Source: Luzula sylvatica
Taxonomy: Eukaryota; Streptophyta; Magnoliopsida; Poales; Juncaceae
Assembly: GCA_946800325.1 (NCBI GenBank)
Contig: OX326959.1
Location: 37,190,908 to 37,254,907, forward strand
DNA length: 64,000 bases
Reading direction: 5' to 3'
The notes beneath the pieces are model-generated. The model ran no database searches. It was not told where the DNA came from and worked only from the letters and a program-made list of their open reading frames with translations. The position numbers and the translations under genes were made by a program. Below, in pieces: positions 44,388-58,700 of the stretch. How positions within the stretch are numbered: the stretch's first letter is position 1; each line of letters opens with the position of its first letter.

Positions 44388-47300
44388 GTGTTACACTTCA
44401 ATTTTAACATTCTTTTCAAAAATATCTTCATGGAATTTTTTGATGGTGTTAGACTTCATTTTTTTGCATTTTTGATAGTTTTGGAAAAAATTGAAATTTG
44501 TGTGTGTTCTTCTTCAATTACGGAGTATTTTGAGTATGACATGAAAATTGGGCTTTTTTCTTGTGTTACACTTCAATTTTAACATTCTTTTAAAAAATAT
44601 GTTCATTGAATTTTTTGAAGGTGACTTCATTTTTTGCATTTTTGAGATTTTTTGAAAAAATTGAAATTTGTGTGTGTTAGTCTTCAATTACGGAGTATTT
44701 GAGTATGACATGAAAATTGAGTATTTTACTGATATTACCCTTCAATTTTTTCATTTTTTTAAAAATATCTTCATTGAATTTTTTGAAGGTGTTAGACTTC
44801 AGTTTTTTGCATTTTTAAGTAAATTTTGAAAAAATAGAAATTTGTGTGTGTTAGTCTTCAATTACGGAGTATTTTGAGTATGACATGAAAATTTAGTTTT
44901 TTTCATGTGTTACACTTCAGTTTTAACATTCTTTTCAAAAATATCTTCATTGAGTTTTTTGATGGTGCTAGACTTCATTTTTTGCATTTTTGAGAGTTTT
45001 GGAAAAAATTGAAATTTGTGTGTGTTCGTCTTCCATTACGGAGTATTTTGAGTATGACATGAAAATTTAGTATTTTTCTTATGTTAGACTTCAATTTTAA
45101 CATTGTTTTAAAAAATATCTTCATGGAATTTATTGAAGGTGTTGGACTTCATTTTTTGCATTTTTGAGAGTTTTGGAAAAAATTGAAATTTGTGTGTGTT
45201 AGTCTTCAATTACGGAGTATTTTGAGGATGACATGAAAATTTAGTTTTTTTCATGTGTTACACTTCAATTTTAACATTCTTTTCAAAAATATCTTCATTG
45301 AATTTATTGATGGTGTTAGACTTCATTTTTTGCATTTTTGAGATTTTTTCAAAAAATTGAAATTTGTGTGTGTTATTCTTCAATTACGGAGTATTTGAGT
45401 ATGACATGAAAATTGAGTATTTTACTTATATTACAATTCAATTTTTTCATTTTTTTAAAAATATCTTCATTGAATTTTTTGAAGGTGTTAGACTTCAGTT
45501 TATTGCATTTTGAAATTTTTTTTGAAAAAATTGAAATTAGTGCGTGTTAGTCTTCAATTACGGAGTATTTTGAGTATGACTTGAAAATTTAGTTTTTTTC
45601 ATGTGTTACACTTCAATTTTAACATTCTTTTCAAAAATATCTCCATTGAATTTTTTGATGGTGTTAGACTTCATTTTTTTGCATTTTTGAGAGTTTTGGA
45701 AAAAATTGAAATTTGTGTGTGTTCGTCTTCAATTACGGAGTATTTTGAGTATGACATGAAAATTGAGCTTTTTTCTTGTCTTACACTTCAATTTTAACAT
45801 TCTTTTAAAAAATATGTTCATTGAATTTTTTGAAGGTGACTTCATTTTTTGCATGTTTGAGATTTTTTGAAAAAATTGAAATTTGTGTGTGTTAGTCTTC
45901 AATTACGGAGTATTTGAGTATGACATGAAAATTGAGTATTTTACTTATATTACCCTTCAATTTTTTCATTTTTTTAAAAATGTCTTCATTGAATTTTTTG
46001 AAGGTGTTAGACTTCAGATTTTTGCATTTTTAAGAAAATTTTGAAAAAATAGAAATTTGTGTGTGTTAGTCTTCAATTACGGAGTATTTTGAGTATGACA
46101 TGAAAAATTAGTTTTTTTCATGTGTTACACTTCAATTTTAACATTCTTTTCAAAAATATCTTCATTGAGTTTTTTGATGGTGCTAGACTTCATTTTTTGC
46201 TTTTTTGAGAGTTTTGGAAAAAATTGAAATTTGTGTGTGTTCGTCTTCCATTACGGAGTATTTTGAGTATGACATGAAAATTTAGTATTTTTCTTATGTT
46301 AGACTTCAATTTTAACATTGTTTTAAAAAATATCTTCTTGGAATTTATTGAAGGTGTTGGACTTCATTTTTTGCATTTTTGAGAGTTTTGGAAAAAATTG
46401 AAATTTGTGTGTGTTAGTCTTCAATTACGGAGTATTTTGAGTATGACATGAAAATTTAGTTTTTTTCATGTGTTACACTTCAATTTTAACATTCTTTTCA
46501 AAAATATCTTCATTGAATTTTTTGATGGTGTTAGACTTCATTTTTTTGCATTTTTGAGAGTTTTGGAAAAAATTGAAATTTGTTTGTGTTCGTCTTCAAT
46601 TACGGAGTATTTTGAGTATGACATGAAAATTGAGCTTTTTTCTTGTGTTACACTTCAATTTTAACATTCTTTTAAAAAATATGTTCATTGAATTTTTTGA
46701 AGGTGTTAGACTTCATTTTTTGCATTTTTGAGATTTTTTGAAAAAATTGAAATTTGTGTGTGTTAGTCTTCAATTACGGAGTATTTGAGTATGACATGAA
46801 AATTGAGTATTTCACTTATATTACTCTTCAATTTTTTCATTTTTTTTAAAATATCTTCATTGAATTTTTTGAAGGTGTCAGACTTTAGTTTTTTGCATTT
46901 TTAAGAAAATTTTGAAAAAATAGAAATTTGTGTGTGTTAGTCTTCAATTACGGAGTATTTTGAGTATGACATGAAAATTTAGTTTTTTTCATGTGTTACA
47001 CTTCAACTTTAACATTGTTTTCAAAAATATCTTCATTGAATTTTTTGATGGTGTTAGACTTCATTTTTTGCATTTTTGAGATTTTTTGAAAAAATTGAAA
47101 TTTGTATGTGTTAGTCTTCAATTACTGAGTATTTGAGTATGACATGAAAATTGAGTATTTTACTTATATTACACTTCAATTTTTTCATTTTTTTAAAAAT
47201 ATCTTCATTGAATTTTTTGAAGGTGTTAGACTTCAGTTTATTGCATTTTGAAGAAAATTTTGAAAAAATTGAAATTTGTGTGTGTTAGTCTTCAATTACG

Positions 47301-50300
47301 GAGTATTTTGAGTATGACATGAAAATTTAGTTTTTTTCATGTGTTACACTTCAATTTTAACATTCTTTTCAAAAATATCTTCATGGAATTTTTTGATGGT
47401 GTTAGACTTCATTTTTTTGCATTTTTGAGAGTTTAGGAAAAAATTGAAATTTGTGTGTGTTCTTCTTCAATTACGGAGTATTTTGAGTATGACATGAAAA
47501 TTGGGCTTTTTTCTTGTGTTACACTTCAATTTTAACATTCTTTTAAAAAATATGTTCATTGAATTTTTTGAAGGTGACTTCATTTTTTGCATTTTTGAGA
47601 TTTTTTGAAAAAATTGAAATTTGTGTGTGTTAGTCTTCAATTACGGAGTATTTGAGTATGACATGAAAATTGAGTATTTTACTGATATTACCCTTCAATT
47701 TTTTCATTTTTTTAAAAATATCTTCATTTAATTTTTTGAAGGTGTTAGACTTCAGTTTTTTGCATTTTTAAGTAAAATTTTGAAAAAATAGAAATTTGTG
47801 TGTGTTAGTCTTCAATTACGGAGTATTTTGAGTATGACATGAAAATTTAGTTTTTTTCATGTGTTACACTTCAGTTTTAACATTCTTTTCAAAAATATCT
47901 TCATTGAGTTTTTTGATGGTGCTAGACTTCATTTTTTGCATTTTTGAGAGTTTTGGAAAAAATTGAAATTTGTGTGTGTTCGTCTTCCATTACGGAGTAT
48001 TTTGAGTATGACATGAAAATTTAGTATTTTTCTTATGTTAGACTTCAATTTTAACATTGTTTTAAAAAATATCTTCATGGAATTTATTGAAGGTGTTGGA
48101 CTTCATTTTTTGCATTTTTGAGAGTTTTGGAAAAAATTGAAATTTGTGTGTGTTAGTCTTCAATTACGGAGTATTTTGAGGATGACATGAAAATTTAGTT
48201 TTTTTCATGTGTTACACTTCAATTTTAACATTATTTTCAAAAATATCTTCATTGAATTTTTTGATGGTGTTAGACTTCATTTTTTGCATTTTTGAGATTT
48301 TTTCAAAAAATTGAAATTTGTGTGTGTTAGTCTTCAATTACGGAGTATTTGAGTATGACATGAAAATTGAGTATTTTACTTATATTACACTTCAATTTTT
48401 TCATTTTTTTAAAAATATCTTCATTGAATTTTTTGAAGGTGTTAGACTTCAGTTTATTGCATTTTGAAGAAAATTTTGAAAAAATTGAAATTTGTGTGTG
48501 TTAGTCTTCAATTACGAAGTATTTTGAGTATGACATGAAAATTTAGTTTTTTTCATGTGTTACACTTCAATTTTAACATTCTTTTCAAAAATATCTTCAT
48601 GGAATTTTTTGATGGTGTTAGACTTCATTTTTTTGCATTTTTGAGAGTTTAGGAAAAAATTGAAATTTGTGTGTGTTCTTCTTCAATTACGGAGTATTTT
48701 GAGTATGACATGAAAATTGGGCTTTTTTCTTGTGTTACACTTCAATTTTAACATTCTTTTAAAAAATATGTTCATTGAATTTTTTGAAGGTGACTTCATT
48801 TTTTGCATTTTTGAGATTTTTTGAAAAAATTGAAATTTGTGTGTGTTAGTCTTCAATTACGGAGTATTTGAGTATGACATGAAAATTGAGTATTTTACTG
48901 ATATTACCCTTCAATTTTTTCATTTTTTTAAAAATATCTTCATTTAATTTTTTGAAGGTGTTAGACTTCAGTTTTTTGCATTTTTAAGTAAATTTTGAAA
49001 AAATAGAAATTTGTGTGTGTTAGTCTTCAATTACGGAGTATTTTGAGTATGACATGAAAATTTAGTTTTTTTCATGTGTTACACTTCAGTTTTAACATTC
49101 TTTTCAAAAATATCTTCATTGAGTTTTTTGATGGTGCTAGACTTCATTTTTTGCATTTTTGAGAGTTTTGGAAAAAATTGAAATTTGTGTGTGTTCGTCT
49201 TCCATTACGGAGTATTTTGAGTATGACATGAAAATTTAGTATTTTTCTTATGTTAGACTTCAATTTTAACATTGTTTTAAAAAATATCTTCATGGAATTT
49301 ATTGAAGGTGTTGGACTTCATTTTTTGCATTTTTGAGAGTTTTGGAAAAAATTGAAATTTGTGTGTGTTAGTCTTCAATTACGGAGTATTTTGAGGATGA
49401 CATGAAAATTTAGTTTTTTTCATGTGTTACACTTCAATTTTAACATTATTTTCAAAAATATCTTCATTGAATTTTTTGATGGTGTTAGACTTCATTTTTT
49501 GCATTTTTGAGATTTTTTCAAAAAATTGAAATTTGTGTGTGTTAGTCTTCAATTACGGAGTATTTGAGTATGACATGAAAATTGAGTATTTTACTTATAT
49601 TACACTTCAATTTTTTCATTTTTTTAAAAATATCTTCATTGAATTTTTTGAAGGTGTTAGACTTCAGTTTATTGCATTTTGAAAAAAATTTTGAAAAAAT
49701 TGAAATTAGTGCGTGTTAGTCTTCAATTACGGAGTATTTTGAGTATGACATGAAAATTTAGTTTTTTTCATGTGTTACACTTCAATTTTAACATTCTTTT
49801 CAAAAATATCTCCATTGAATTTTTTGATGGTGTTAGACTTCATTTTTTTGCATTTTTGAGAGTTTTGGAAAAAATTGAAATTTGTGTGTGTTCGTCTTCA
49901 ATTACGGAGTATTTTGAGTATGACATGAAAATTGAGCTTTTTTCTTGTCTTACAATTCAATTTTAACATTCTTTTAAAAAATATGTTCATTGAATTTTTT
50001 GAAGGTGACTTCATTTTTTGCATGTTTGAGATTTTTTGAAAAAATAGAAATTTGTGTGTGTTAGTCTTCAATTACGGAGTATTTGAGTATGACATGAAAA
50101 TTGAGTATTTTACTTATATTACCCTTCAATTTTTTCATTTTTTTAAAAATGTCTTCATTGAATTTTTTGAAGGTGTTAGACTTCAGTTTTTTGCATTTTT
50201 AAGAAAATTTTGAAAAAATAGAAATTTGTGTGTTAGTCTTCAATTACGGAGTATTTTGAGTATGACATGAAAATTTAGTTTTTTTCATGTGTTACACTTC

Positions 50301-52690
50301 AATTTTAACATTCTTTTCAAAAATATCTTCATGGAATTTTTTGATGGTGTTAGACTTCATTTTTTTGCATTTTTGAGAGTTTTGGAAAAAATTGAAATTT
50401 GTGTGTGTTCTTCTTCAATTACGGAGTATTTTGAGTATGACATGAAAATTGGGCTTTTTTCTTGTGTTACACTTCAATTTTAACATTCTTTTAAAAAATA
50501 TGTTCATTGAATTTTTTGAAGGTGACTTCATTTTTTGCATTTTTGAGATTTTTTGAAAAAATTGAAATTTGTGTGTGTTAGTCTTCAATTACGGAGTATT
50601 TGAGTATGACATGAAAATTGAGTATTTTACTGATATTACCCTTCAATTTTTTCATTTTTTTAAAAATATCTTCATTGAATTTTTTGAAGGTGTTAGACTT
50701 CAGTTTTTTGCATTTTTAAGTAAATTTTGAAAAAATAGAAATTTGTGTGTGTTAGTCTTCAATTACGGAGTATTTTGAGTATGACATGAAAATTTAGTTT
50801 TTTTCATGTGTTACACTTCAGTTTTAACATTCTTTTCAAAAATATCTTCATTGAGTTTTTTGATGGTGCTAGACTTCATTTTTTGCATTTTTGAGAGTTT
50901 TGGAAAAAATTGAAATTTGTGTGTGTTCGTCTTCCATTACGGAGTATTTTGAGTATGACATGAAAATTTAGTATTTTTCTTATGTTAGACTTCAATTTTA
51001 ACATTGTTTTAAAAAATATCTTCATGGAATTTATTGAAGGTGTTGGACTTCATTTTTTGCATTTTTGAGAGTTTTGGAAAAAATTGAAATTTGTGTGTGT
51101 TAGTCTTCAATTACGGAGTATTTTGAGGATGGCATGAAAATTTAGTTTTTTTCATGTGTTACACTTCAATTTTAACATTCTTTTCAAAAATATCTTCATT
51201 GAATTTTTTGATGGTGTTAGACTTCATTTTTTGCATTTTTGAGATTTTTTCAAAAAATTGAAATTTGTGTGTGTTAGTCTTCAATTACGGAGTATTTGAG
51301 TATGACATGAAAATTGAGTATTTTACTTATATTACACTTCAATTTTTTCATTTTTTTAAAAATATCTTCATTGAATTTTTTGAAGGTGTTAGACTTCAGT
51401 TTATTGCATTTTGAAAAATATTTTGAAAAAATTGAAATTAGTGCGTGTTAGTCTTCAATTACGGAGTATTTTGAGTATGACTTGAAAATTTAGTTTTTTT
51501 CATGTGTTACACTTCAATTTTAACATTCTTTTCAAAAATATCTCCATTGAATTTTTTGATGGTGTTAGACTTCATTTTTTTGCATTTTTGAGAGTTTTGG
51601 AAAAAATTGAAATTTGTGTGTGTTCGTCTTCAATTACGGAGTATTTTGAGTATGACATGAAAATTGAGCTTTTTTCTTGTCTTACACTTCAATTTTAACA
51701 TTCTTTTAAAAAATATGTTCATTGAATTTTTTGAAGGTGACTTCATTTTTTGCATGTTTGAGATTTTTTGAAAAAATAGAAATTTGTGTGTGTTAGTCTT
51801 CAATTACGGAGTATTTGAGTATGACATGAAAATTGAGTATTTTACTTATATTACCCTTCAATTTTTTCATTTTTTTAAAAATGTCTTCATTGAATTTTTT
51901 GAAGGTGTTAGACTTCAGTTTTTTGCATTTTTAAGAAAATTTTGAAAAAATAGAAATTTGTGTGTGTTAGTCTTCAATTACGGAGTATTTTGAGTATGAC
52001 ATGAAAATTTAGTTTTTTTCATGTGTTACACTTCAATTTTAACATTCTTTTCAAAAATATCTTCATTGAGTTTTTTGATGGTGCTAGACTTCATTTTTTG
52101 CTTTTTTGAGAGTTTTGGAAAAAATTGAAATTTGTGTGTGTTCGTCTTCCATTACGGAGTATTTTGAGTATGACATGAAAATTTAGTATTTTTCTTATGT
52201 TAGACTTCAATTTTAACATTGTTTTAAAAAATATCTTCTTGGAATTTATTGAAGGTGTTGGACTTCATTTTTTGCATTTTTGAGAGTTTTGGAAAAAATT
52301 GAAATTTGTGTGTGTTAGTCTTCAATTACGGAGTATTTTGAGTATGACATGAAAATTTAGTTTTTTTCATGTGTTACACTTCAATTTTAACATTCTTTTC
52401 AAAAATATCTTCATTGAATTTTTTGATGGTGTTAGACTTCATTTTTTTGCATTTTTGAGAGTTTTGGAAAAAATTGAAATTTGTTTGTGTTCGTCTTCAA
52501 TTACGGAGTATTTTGAGTATGACATGAAAATTGAGCTTTTTTCTTGTGTTACACTTCAATTTTAACATTCTTTTAAAAAATATGTTCATTGAATTTTTTG
52601 AAGGTGTTAGACTTCATTTTTTGCATTTTTGAGATTTTTTGAAAAAATTGAAATTTGTGTGTGTTAGTCTTCAATTACGGAGTATTTGAG
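44388..52690. repeat. Large satellite duplication, 5901-bp offset (34 monomers)
   Basis: 44388-46790 recurs at 50289-52690: monomer starts 44388/50289, 45603/51504 and 46470/52371 are each 5901 apart. Shared private variants include ATATCTCCATTGAA, CTTGTCTTACAC and TTTTTTGCTTTTTTGAG. Between the copies lies a 7-monomer tandem block (47341, 48557, 49772; period 1215-1216) marked by GAGTTTAGGAAAAA in its first two copies. Confidence 0.82.
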
Positions 52691-55600
52691 TATGACATGA
52701 AAATTGAGTATTTTACTGATATTACCCTTCAATTTTTTCATTTTTTTAAAAATATCTTAATTGAATTTTTTGAAGGTGTTAGACTTCAGTTTTTTGCATT
52801 TTTAAGTAAATTTTGAAAAAATAGAAATTTGTGTGTGTTAGTCTTCAATTACGGAGTATTTTGAGTATGACATGAAAATTTAGTTTTTTTCATGTGTTAC
52901 ACTTCAGTTTTCACATTCTTTTCAAAAATATCTTCATTGAGTTTTTTGATGGTGCTAGACTTCATTTTTTGCTTTTTTGAGAGTTTTGGAAAAAATTGAA
53001 ATTTGTGGGTGTTCGTCTTCCATTACGGAGTATTTTGAGTATGACATGAAAATTTAGTATTTTTCTTACGTTAGACTTCAATTTTTTCATTTTTTAAAAA
53101 ATATCTTCATTGAATTTTTTGAATGTGTTAGACTTCAGTTTTTTGCATTTATAAGAAAATTTTGAAAAAATAGAAATTTGTGTGTGTTAGTCTTCAATTA
53201 CGGAGTATTTTGAGTATGACATGAAAATTTAGTTTTTTTCATGTGTTCCACTTAAATTTTAACATTCTTTTCAAAAATATCTTCATTGAATTTTTTGATG
53301 GTGTTAGACTTCATTTTTTGCATTTTTCATATTTTTTGAAAAAATTGAAATTTGTGTGTGTTAGTCTTCAATTACGGAGTATTTGAGTATGACATGAAAA
53401 TTGAGTATTTTACTTATATTACACTTCAATTTTTTCATTTTTTAAAAAATATCTTTATTGAAATTTTTGAAGGTGTTAGACTTCAGTTTATTGCATTTTG
53501 AAGAAAATTTTGAAAAAATTGAAATATGTGTGTGTTAGTCTTCAATTACGGAGTATTTTGAGTATGACATGAAAATTTAGTTTTTTTCATGTGTTACACT
53601 TCAATTTTAACATTCTTTTCAAAAATATCTTCATGGAATTTTTTGATGGTGTTAGACTTCATTTTTTTGCATTTTTGAGAGTTTTGGAAAAAATTGAAAT
53701 TTGTGTGTGTTCTTCTTCAATTACGGAGTATTTTGAGTATGACATGAAAATTGAGCTTTTTTCTTGTGTTACACTTCAATTTTAACATTCTTTTAAAAAA
53801 TATGTTCATTGAATTTTTTGAAGGTGACTTCATTTTTTGCATTTTTGAGATTTTTTGAAAAAATTGAAATTTGTGTGTGTTAGTCCTCAATTACGGAGTA
53901 TTTGAGTATGACATGAAAATTGAGTATTTTACTTATATTACCCATCAATTTTTTCATTTTTTTTAAAATATCTTCATGGAATTTTTTGAAGGTGTTAGAC
54001 TTCAGTTTTTTGCATTTTTAAGAAAATTTTGAAAAAATAGAAATTTGTGTGTGTTAGTCTTCAATTACGGAGTATTTTGAGTATGACATGAAAATTTAGT
54101 TTTTTTCATGTGTTACACTTCAATTTTAACATTCTTTTCAAAAATATCTTCATTGAGTTTTTTGATGGTGCTAGACTTCATTTTTTGCATTTTTGAGAGT
54201 TTTGGAAAAAATTGAAATTTGTGTGTGTTCGTCTTCCATTACGGAGTATTTTGAGTATGACATGAAAATTTAGTATTTTTCTTATGTTAGACTTCAATTT
54301 TAACATTGTTTTAAAAAATATCTTCATGGAATTTATTGAAGGTGTTGGACTTCATTTTTTGCATTTTTGAGAGTTTTGGAAAAAATTGAAATTTGTGTGT
54401 GTTAGTCTTCAATTACGGAGTATTTTGAGTATGACATGAAAATTTAGTTTTTTTCATGTGTTACACTTCAATTTTAACATTCTTTTCAAAAATATCTTCA
54501 TTGAATTTTTTGATGGTGTTAGACTTCATTTTTTGCATTTTTGAGATTTTTTCAAAAAATTGAAATTTGTGTGTGTTCGTCTTGAATTACGGAGTATTTG
54601 AGTATGACATGAAAATTGAGTATTTTACTTATATTACACTTCAATTTTTTCATTTTTTTAAAAATATCTTCATTGAATTTTTTGAAGGTGTTAGACTTCA
54701 GTTTATTGCATTTTGAAGAAAATTTTGAAAAAATTGAAATTTGTGTGTGTTAGTCTTCAATTACGGAGTATTTTGAGTTTGACTTGAAAATTTAGTTTTT
54801 TTCATGTGTTACACTTCAATTTTAACATTCTTTTCAAAAATATCTCCATTGAATTTTTTGATGGTGTTAGACTTCATTTTTTTTGCATTTTTGAGAGTTT
54901 TGGAAAAAATTGAAATTTGTGTGTGTTCGTCTTCAATTACGGAGTATTTTGAGTATGACATGAAAATTGAGCTTTTTTCTTGTCTTACACTTCAATTTTA
55001 ACATTCTTTTAAAAAATATGTTCATTGAATTTTTTGAAGGTGACTTCATTTTTTGCATGTTTGAGATTTTTTGAAAAAATTGAAATTTGTGTGTGTTAGT
55101 CTTCAATTACGGAGTATTTGAGTATGACATGAAAATTGAGTATTTAACTTATATTACCCTTCTATTTTTTCATTTTTTTAAAAATATCTTCATTGAATTT
55201 TTTGAAGGTGTTAGACTTCAGTTTTTTGCATTTTTAAGAAAATTTTGAAAAAATAGAAATTTGTGTGTGTTAGTCTTCAATTACGGAGTATTTTGAGTAT
55301 GACATGAAAATTTAGTTTTTTTCATGTGTTACACTTCAATTTTAACATTCTTTTCAAAAATATCTTCATGGAGTTTTTTGATGGTCCTAGACTTCATTTT
55401 TTGCATTTTTGAGAGTTTTGGAAAAAATTGAAATTTGTGTGTGTTCGTCTTCCATTACGGAGTATTTTGAGTATGACATGAAAATTTAGTATTTTTCTTA
55501 TGTTAGACTTCAATTTTAACATTGTTTTAAAAAATATCTTCATGGAATTTATTGAAGGTGTTGGACTTCATTTTTTGCATTTTTGAGAGTTTTGGAAAAA

Positions 55601-55799
55601 ATTGAAATTTGTGTGTGTTAGTCTTCAATTACGGAGTATTTTGAGTATGACATGAAAATTTAGTTTTTTTCATGTGTTACACTTCAATTTTAACATTCTT
55701 TTCAAAAATATCTTCATTGAATTTTTTGATGGTGTTAGACTTCATTTTTTTGCATTTTTGAGAGTTTTGGAAAAAATTGAAATTTGTGTGTGTTAGTCT

Positions 55800-58700
55800 T
55801 CAATTACGGAGTATTTTGAGTATGACATGAAAATTTAGTTTTTTTCATGTGTTACACTTCAATTCTAACATTCTTTTCAAAAATATCTTCATTGAATTTT
55901 TTGATGGTGTTAGACTTCATTTTTTGCATTTTTGATATTTTTTTAAAAAATTGAAATTTGTGTGTGTTAGTCTTCAATTACGGAGTATTTGAGTATGACA
56001 TGAAAATTGAGTATTTTACTTATATTACACTTCAATTTTTTCATTTTTTAAAAAATATCTTCATTGAATTTTTTGAATGTGTTAGACTTCAGTTTTTTGC
56101 ATTTATAAGAAAATTTTGTAAAAATAGAAATTTGTGTGTGTTAGTCTTCAATTACGGAGTATTTTGAGTATGACATGAAAATTTAGTTTTTTTCATGTGT
56201 TACACTTAAATTTTAACATTCTTTTCAAAAATATCTTCATTGAATTTTTTGATGGTGTTAGACTTCATTTTTTGCATTTTTCATATTTTTTGAAAAAATT
56301 GAAATTTGTGTGTGTTAGTCTTCAATTACGGAGTATTTGAGTATGACATGAAAATTGAGTATTTTATTTATATTACACTTCAATTTTTTCATTTTTTTAA
56401 AAATATCTTTATTGAATTTTTTGAAGGTGTTAGACTTCAGTTTATTGCATTTTGAAGAAAATTTTGAAAAAATTGAAATTTGTGTGTGTTAGTCTTCAAT
56501 TACGGAGTATTTTGAGTATGACATGAAAATTTAGTTTTTTTCATGTGTTACACTTCAATTTTAACATTCTTTTCAAAAATATCTTCATGGAATTTTTTGA
56601 TGGTGTTAGACTTCATTTTTTTGCATTTTTGAGAGTTTTGGAAAAAATTGAAATTTGTGTGTGTTCTTCTTCAATTACGGAGTATTTTGAGTATGACATG
56701 AAAATTGAGCTTTTTTCTTGTGTTACACTTCAATTTTAACATTCTTTTAAAAAATATGTTCATTGAATTTTTTGAAGGTGACTTCATTTTTTGCATTTTT
56801 GAGATTTTTTGAAAAAATTGAAATTTGTGTGTGTTAGTCTTCAATTACGGAGTATTTGAGTATGACATGAAAATTGAGTATTTTACTTATATTACACTTC
56901 AATTTTTTCATTTTTTTAAAAATATCTTTATTGAATTTTTTGAAGGTGTTAGACTTCAGTTTTTTGCATTTTTAAGAAAATTTTGAAAAAATAGAAATTT
57001 GTGTGTGTTAGTCTTCAATTACGGAGTATTTTGAGTATGACATGAAAATTTAGTTTTTTTCATGTGTTACACTTCAATTTTAACATTCTTTTCAAAAATA
57101 TCTTCATTGAGTTTTTTGATGGTGCTAGACTTCATTTTTTGCATTTTTGAGAGTTTTGGAAAAAATTGAAATTTGTGTGTGTTCGTCTTCCATTACGGAG
57201 TATTTTGAGTATGACATGAAAATTTAGTATTTTTCTTATGTTAGACTTCAATTTTAACATTGTTTTAAAAAATATCTTCATGGAATTTATTGAAGGTGTT
57301 GGACTTCATTTTTTGCATTTTTGAGAGTTTTGGAAAAAATTGAAATTTGTGTGTGTTAGTCTTCAATTACGGAGTATTTTGAGTATGACATGAAAATTTA
57401 GTTTTTTTCATGTGTTACACTTCAATTTTAACATTCTTTTCAAAAATATCTTCATTGAATTTTTTGACGGTGTTAGACTTCATTTTTTGCATTTTTGAGA
57501 TTTTTTCAAAAAATTGAAATTTGTGTGTGCTAGTCTTCAATTACGGAGTATTTGAGTATGACATGAAAATAGAGTATTTTTCTTATATTACACTTCAATT
57601 TTTTCATTTTTTTAAAAATATCTTCATTGAATTTTTTGAAGGTGTTAGACTTCAGTTTATTGCATTTTGAAGAAAATTTTGAAAAAATTGAAATTTGTGT
57701 GTGTTAGTCTTCAATTACGGAGTATTTTGAGTATGACTTGAAAATTTAGTTTTTTTCATGTGTTACACTTCAATTTTAACATTCTTTTCAAAAATATCTC
57801 CATGGAATTTTTTGATGGTGTTAGACTTCATTTTTTTGCATTTTTGAGAGTTTTGGAAAAAATTGAAATTTGTGTGTGTTCGTCTTCAATTACGGAGTAT
57901 TTTGAGTATGACATGAAAATTGAGCTTTTTTCTTGTCTTACACTTCTATTTTAACATTCTTTTAAAAAATATGTTCATTGAATTTTTTGAAGGTGACTTC
58001 ATTTTTTGCATGTTTGAGATTTTTTGAAAAAATAGAAATTTGTGAGTGTTAGTCTTCAATTACGGAGTATTTGAGTATGACATGAAAATTGAGTATTTTA
58101 CTTATATTACCCTTCAATTTTTTCATTTTTTTAAAAATATCTTCATTGAATTTTTTGAAGGTGTTAGACTTCAGTTTTTTGCATTTTTAAGAAAATTTTG
58201 AAAAAATAGAAATTTGTGTGTGTTAGTCTTCAATTACGGAGTATTTTGAGTATGACATGAAAATTTAGTTTTTTTCATGTGTTACACTTCAATTTTAACA
58301 TTCTTTTCAAAAATATCTTCATTGAGTTTTTTGATGGTGCTAGACTTCATTTTTTGCATTTTTGAGAGTTTTGGAAAAAATTGAAATTTGTGTATGTTCG
58401 TCTTCCATTACGGAGTATTTTGAGTATGACATGAAAATTTAGTATTTTTCTTATGTTAGACTTCATTTTTGACATTGTTTTAAAAAATATCTTCATGGAA
58501 TTTATTGAAGGTGTTGGACTTCATTTTTTGCATTTTTGAGAGTTTTGGAAAAAATTGAAATTTGTGTGTGTTAGTCTTCAATTACGGAGTATTTTGAGTA
58601 AGACATGAAAATTTAGTTTTTTTCATGTGTTACACTTCAATTTTAACATTCTTTTCAAAAATATCTTCATTGAATTTTTTGATGGTGTTAGACTTCATTT